The notes beneath the pieces were generated by a model. That model made no database searches and had not been told where the DNA came from. It worked only from the letters and a program-made list of their open reading frames with translations. A DNA stretch of 64,000 nt from DATBJG01 sp963790545 (GTDB lineage: Bacteria; Acidobacteriota; Vicinamibacteria; Vicinamibacterales; JAMQPK01), in contig CAWBPA010000017.1 of assembly GCA_963790545.1 (NCBI GenBank), positions 1,488,001 through 1,552,000 of the forward strand. Reading direction: 5' to 3'. Shown here in pieces: positions 63,601 through 64,000 of this stretch. The first letter of the stretch is position 1, and the number at the start of each line of letters is the position of its first letter. The position numbers and the translations under genes are program-made.

Positions 63601-64000
63601 ATGCACGACAAGGATCTCGATTTCACGATAGCGCGGCTCGGCGAGTGCCGCATCGAGTCGCCGATATCCGGCGTGCGGTTCACACGCGACGACGAGCGCG
63701 TGCTCTATCATTCCACGCTCGAAGGGATAAGAGCCTGGCTGGAGAGAGGCGCAGCACCTCCCGCGATGGAGTCCGCCGGACCGAGGCAGAAGCTGTTCTT
63801 TGATCCGGCCAAGCTGGCGTGCGGGATTGTTACGTGCGGCGGTCTCTGCCCCGGGTTGAACGATGTGATCCGCGCAGTCGTTTTGAGTCTGCACCACCAG
63901 TACGGCGTCAACAAGGTCTTCGGCTTCCGATTCGGCTATGAAGGCCTGGTGCGCCGGCTTGGGCACGATCCGCTCGAGTTGACGCCCGAATCCGTCCACC
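63601..64000 (+). CDS. 6-phosphofructokinase, partial (runs off the window)
   Basis: First 133 residues from ATG 63601. The segment GIVTCGGLCPGLNDVIRAVV is the nucleotide-binding Gly loop of the group that includes plant-type and spirochaetal ATP-PFKs, with an N-terminal extension of about 75 residues. GFRFGYEGLVRR follows. The rest is beyond the window. With the upstream kinase and aldolase it forms an upper-glycolysis operon. Confidence 0.88.
   Translation, partial: MHDKDLDFTIARLGECRIESPISGVRFTRDDERVLYHSTLEGIRAWLERGAAPPAMESAGPRQKLFFDPAKLACGIVTCGGLCPGLNDVIRAVVLSLHHQYGVNKVFGFRFGYEGLVRRLGHDPLELTPESVH

Noticed and set aside
1..64000. tRNA, rRNA, phage or integrase features
   Set aside because: I looked for T-loop-like GTTCGAATC patterns with acceptor stems, integrase or transposase motifs and found none I could support.

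Overview
This is a GC-rich bacterial chromosomal window (about 60-65% GC by eye) without rRNA or tRNA genes that I can see, and with no phage, plasmid or CRISPR features. The gene content points to a soil Acidobacteriota of the Vicinamibacteria type. The signs are a VWFA-related acidobacterial-domain protein, two DUF6152 proteins, many exported VOC-fold, MBL-fold, amidohydrolase, PQQ and NHL beta-propeller proteins, and palindromic intergenic repeats scattered between genes. The taxonomic call is inference from gene content.

Layout. 1-11.5 kb holds exported redox proteins (CxxCH proteins, alginate-export porin, PQQ dehydrogenase, cytochrome/copper-monooxygenase-like protein, cupin), an Omp85/TamA-like barrel and a two-domain VOC protein. 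11.5-25.7 kb holds a drug-efflux and signalling block: an EmrB-type MFS pump; a STAS-OMF-MFP-RND operon; a triple-GAF sigma-54 activator; a second STAS protein; and a membrane SpoIIE phosphatase. 26-33.5 kb is mixed: ketopantoate reductase, AraC and ArsR/AHSA1 regulators, an alpha/beta hydrolase, a Tat-exported zinc alcohol dehydrogenase and an ABC-2 exporter. 33.5-51.4 kb is dominated by secreted proteins (VOC, amidohydrolase, VWFA, a large unknown protein, cytochrome/beta-propeller, two DUF6152 modules, an exported methyltransferase, MBL hydrolases). 51.5-61.8 kb has QueA, an SDR, SoxR with its operator, a hybrid histidine kinase, more exported VOC proteins, and decayed epimerase and ECF sigma genes. 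The end (61.8-64 kb) is a sugar-phosphate operon: ROK glucokinase-like, class II aldolase, 6-phosphofructokinase.

Two cautions matter for any reader. First, at least eleven otherwise conserved genes carry one- or two-base frame breaks (near 1535, 5640, 12505, 23866, 26460, 30440, 30845, 32468, 38600, 39485, 47912, 48808, 50934, 51942 and 56670). Most look like +1 insertions and housekeeping queA is among them, so indel error in the assembly is the simplest explanation; I give the merged span for each gene. Second, dispersed palindromic repeats sit at gene ends and in several cases supply coding sequence or stop codons.

Most notable candidates: two divergent modules that pair a DUF6152 protein (predicted mature N-terminus His-His) with a paralogous secreted protein (42961-46051); a STAS/efflux/SpoIIE regulatory block whose STAS proteins lack the usual phosphorylatable serine; a set of exported VOC proteins; and genes remodelled by repeats.
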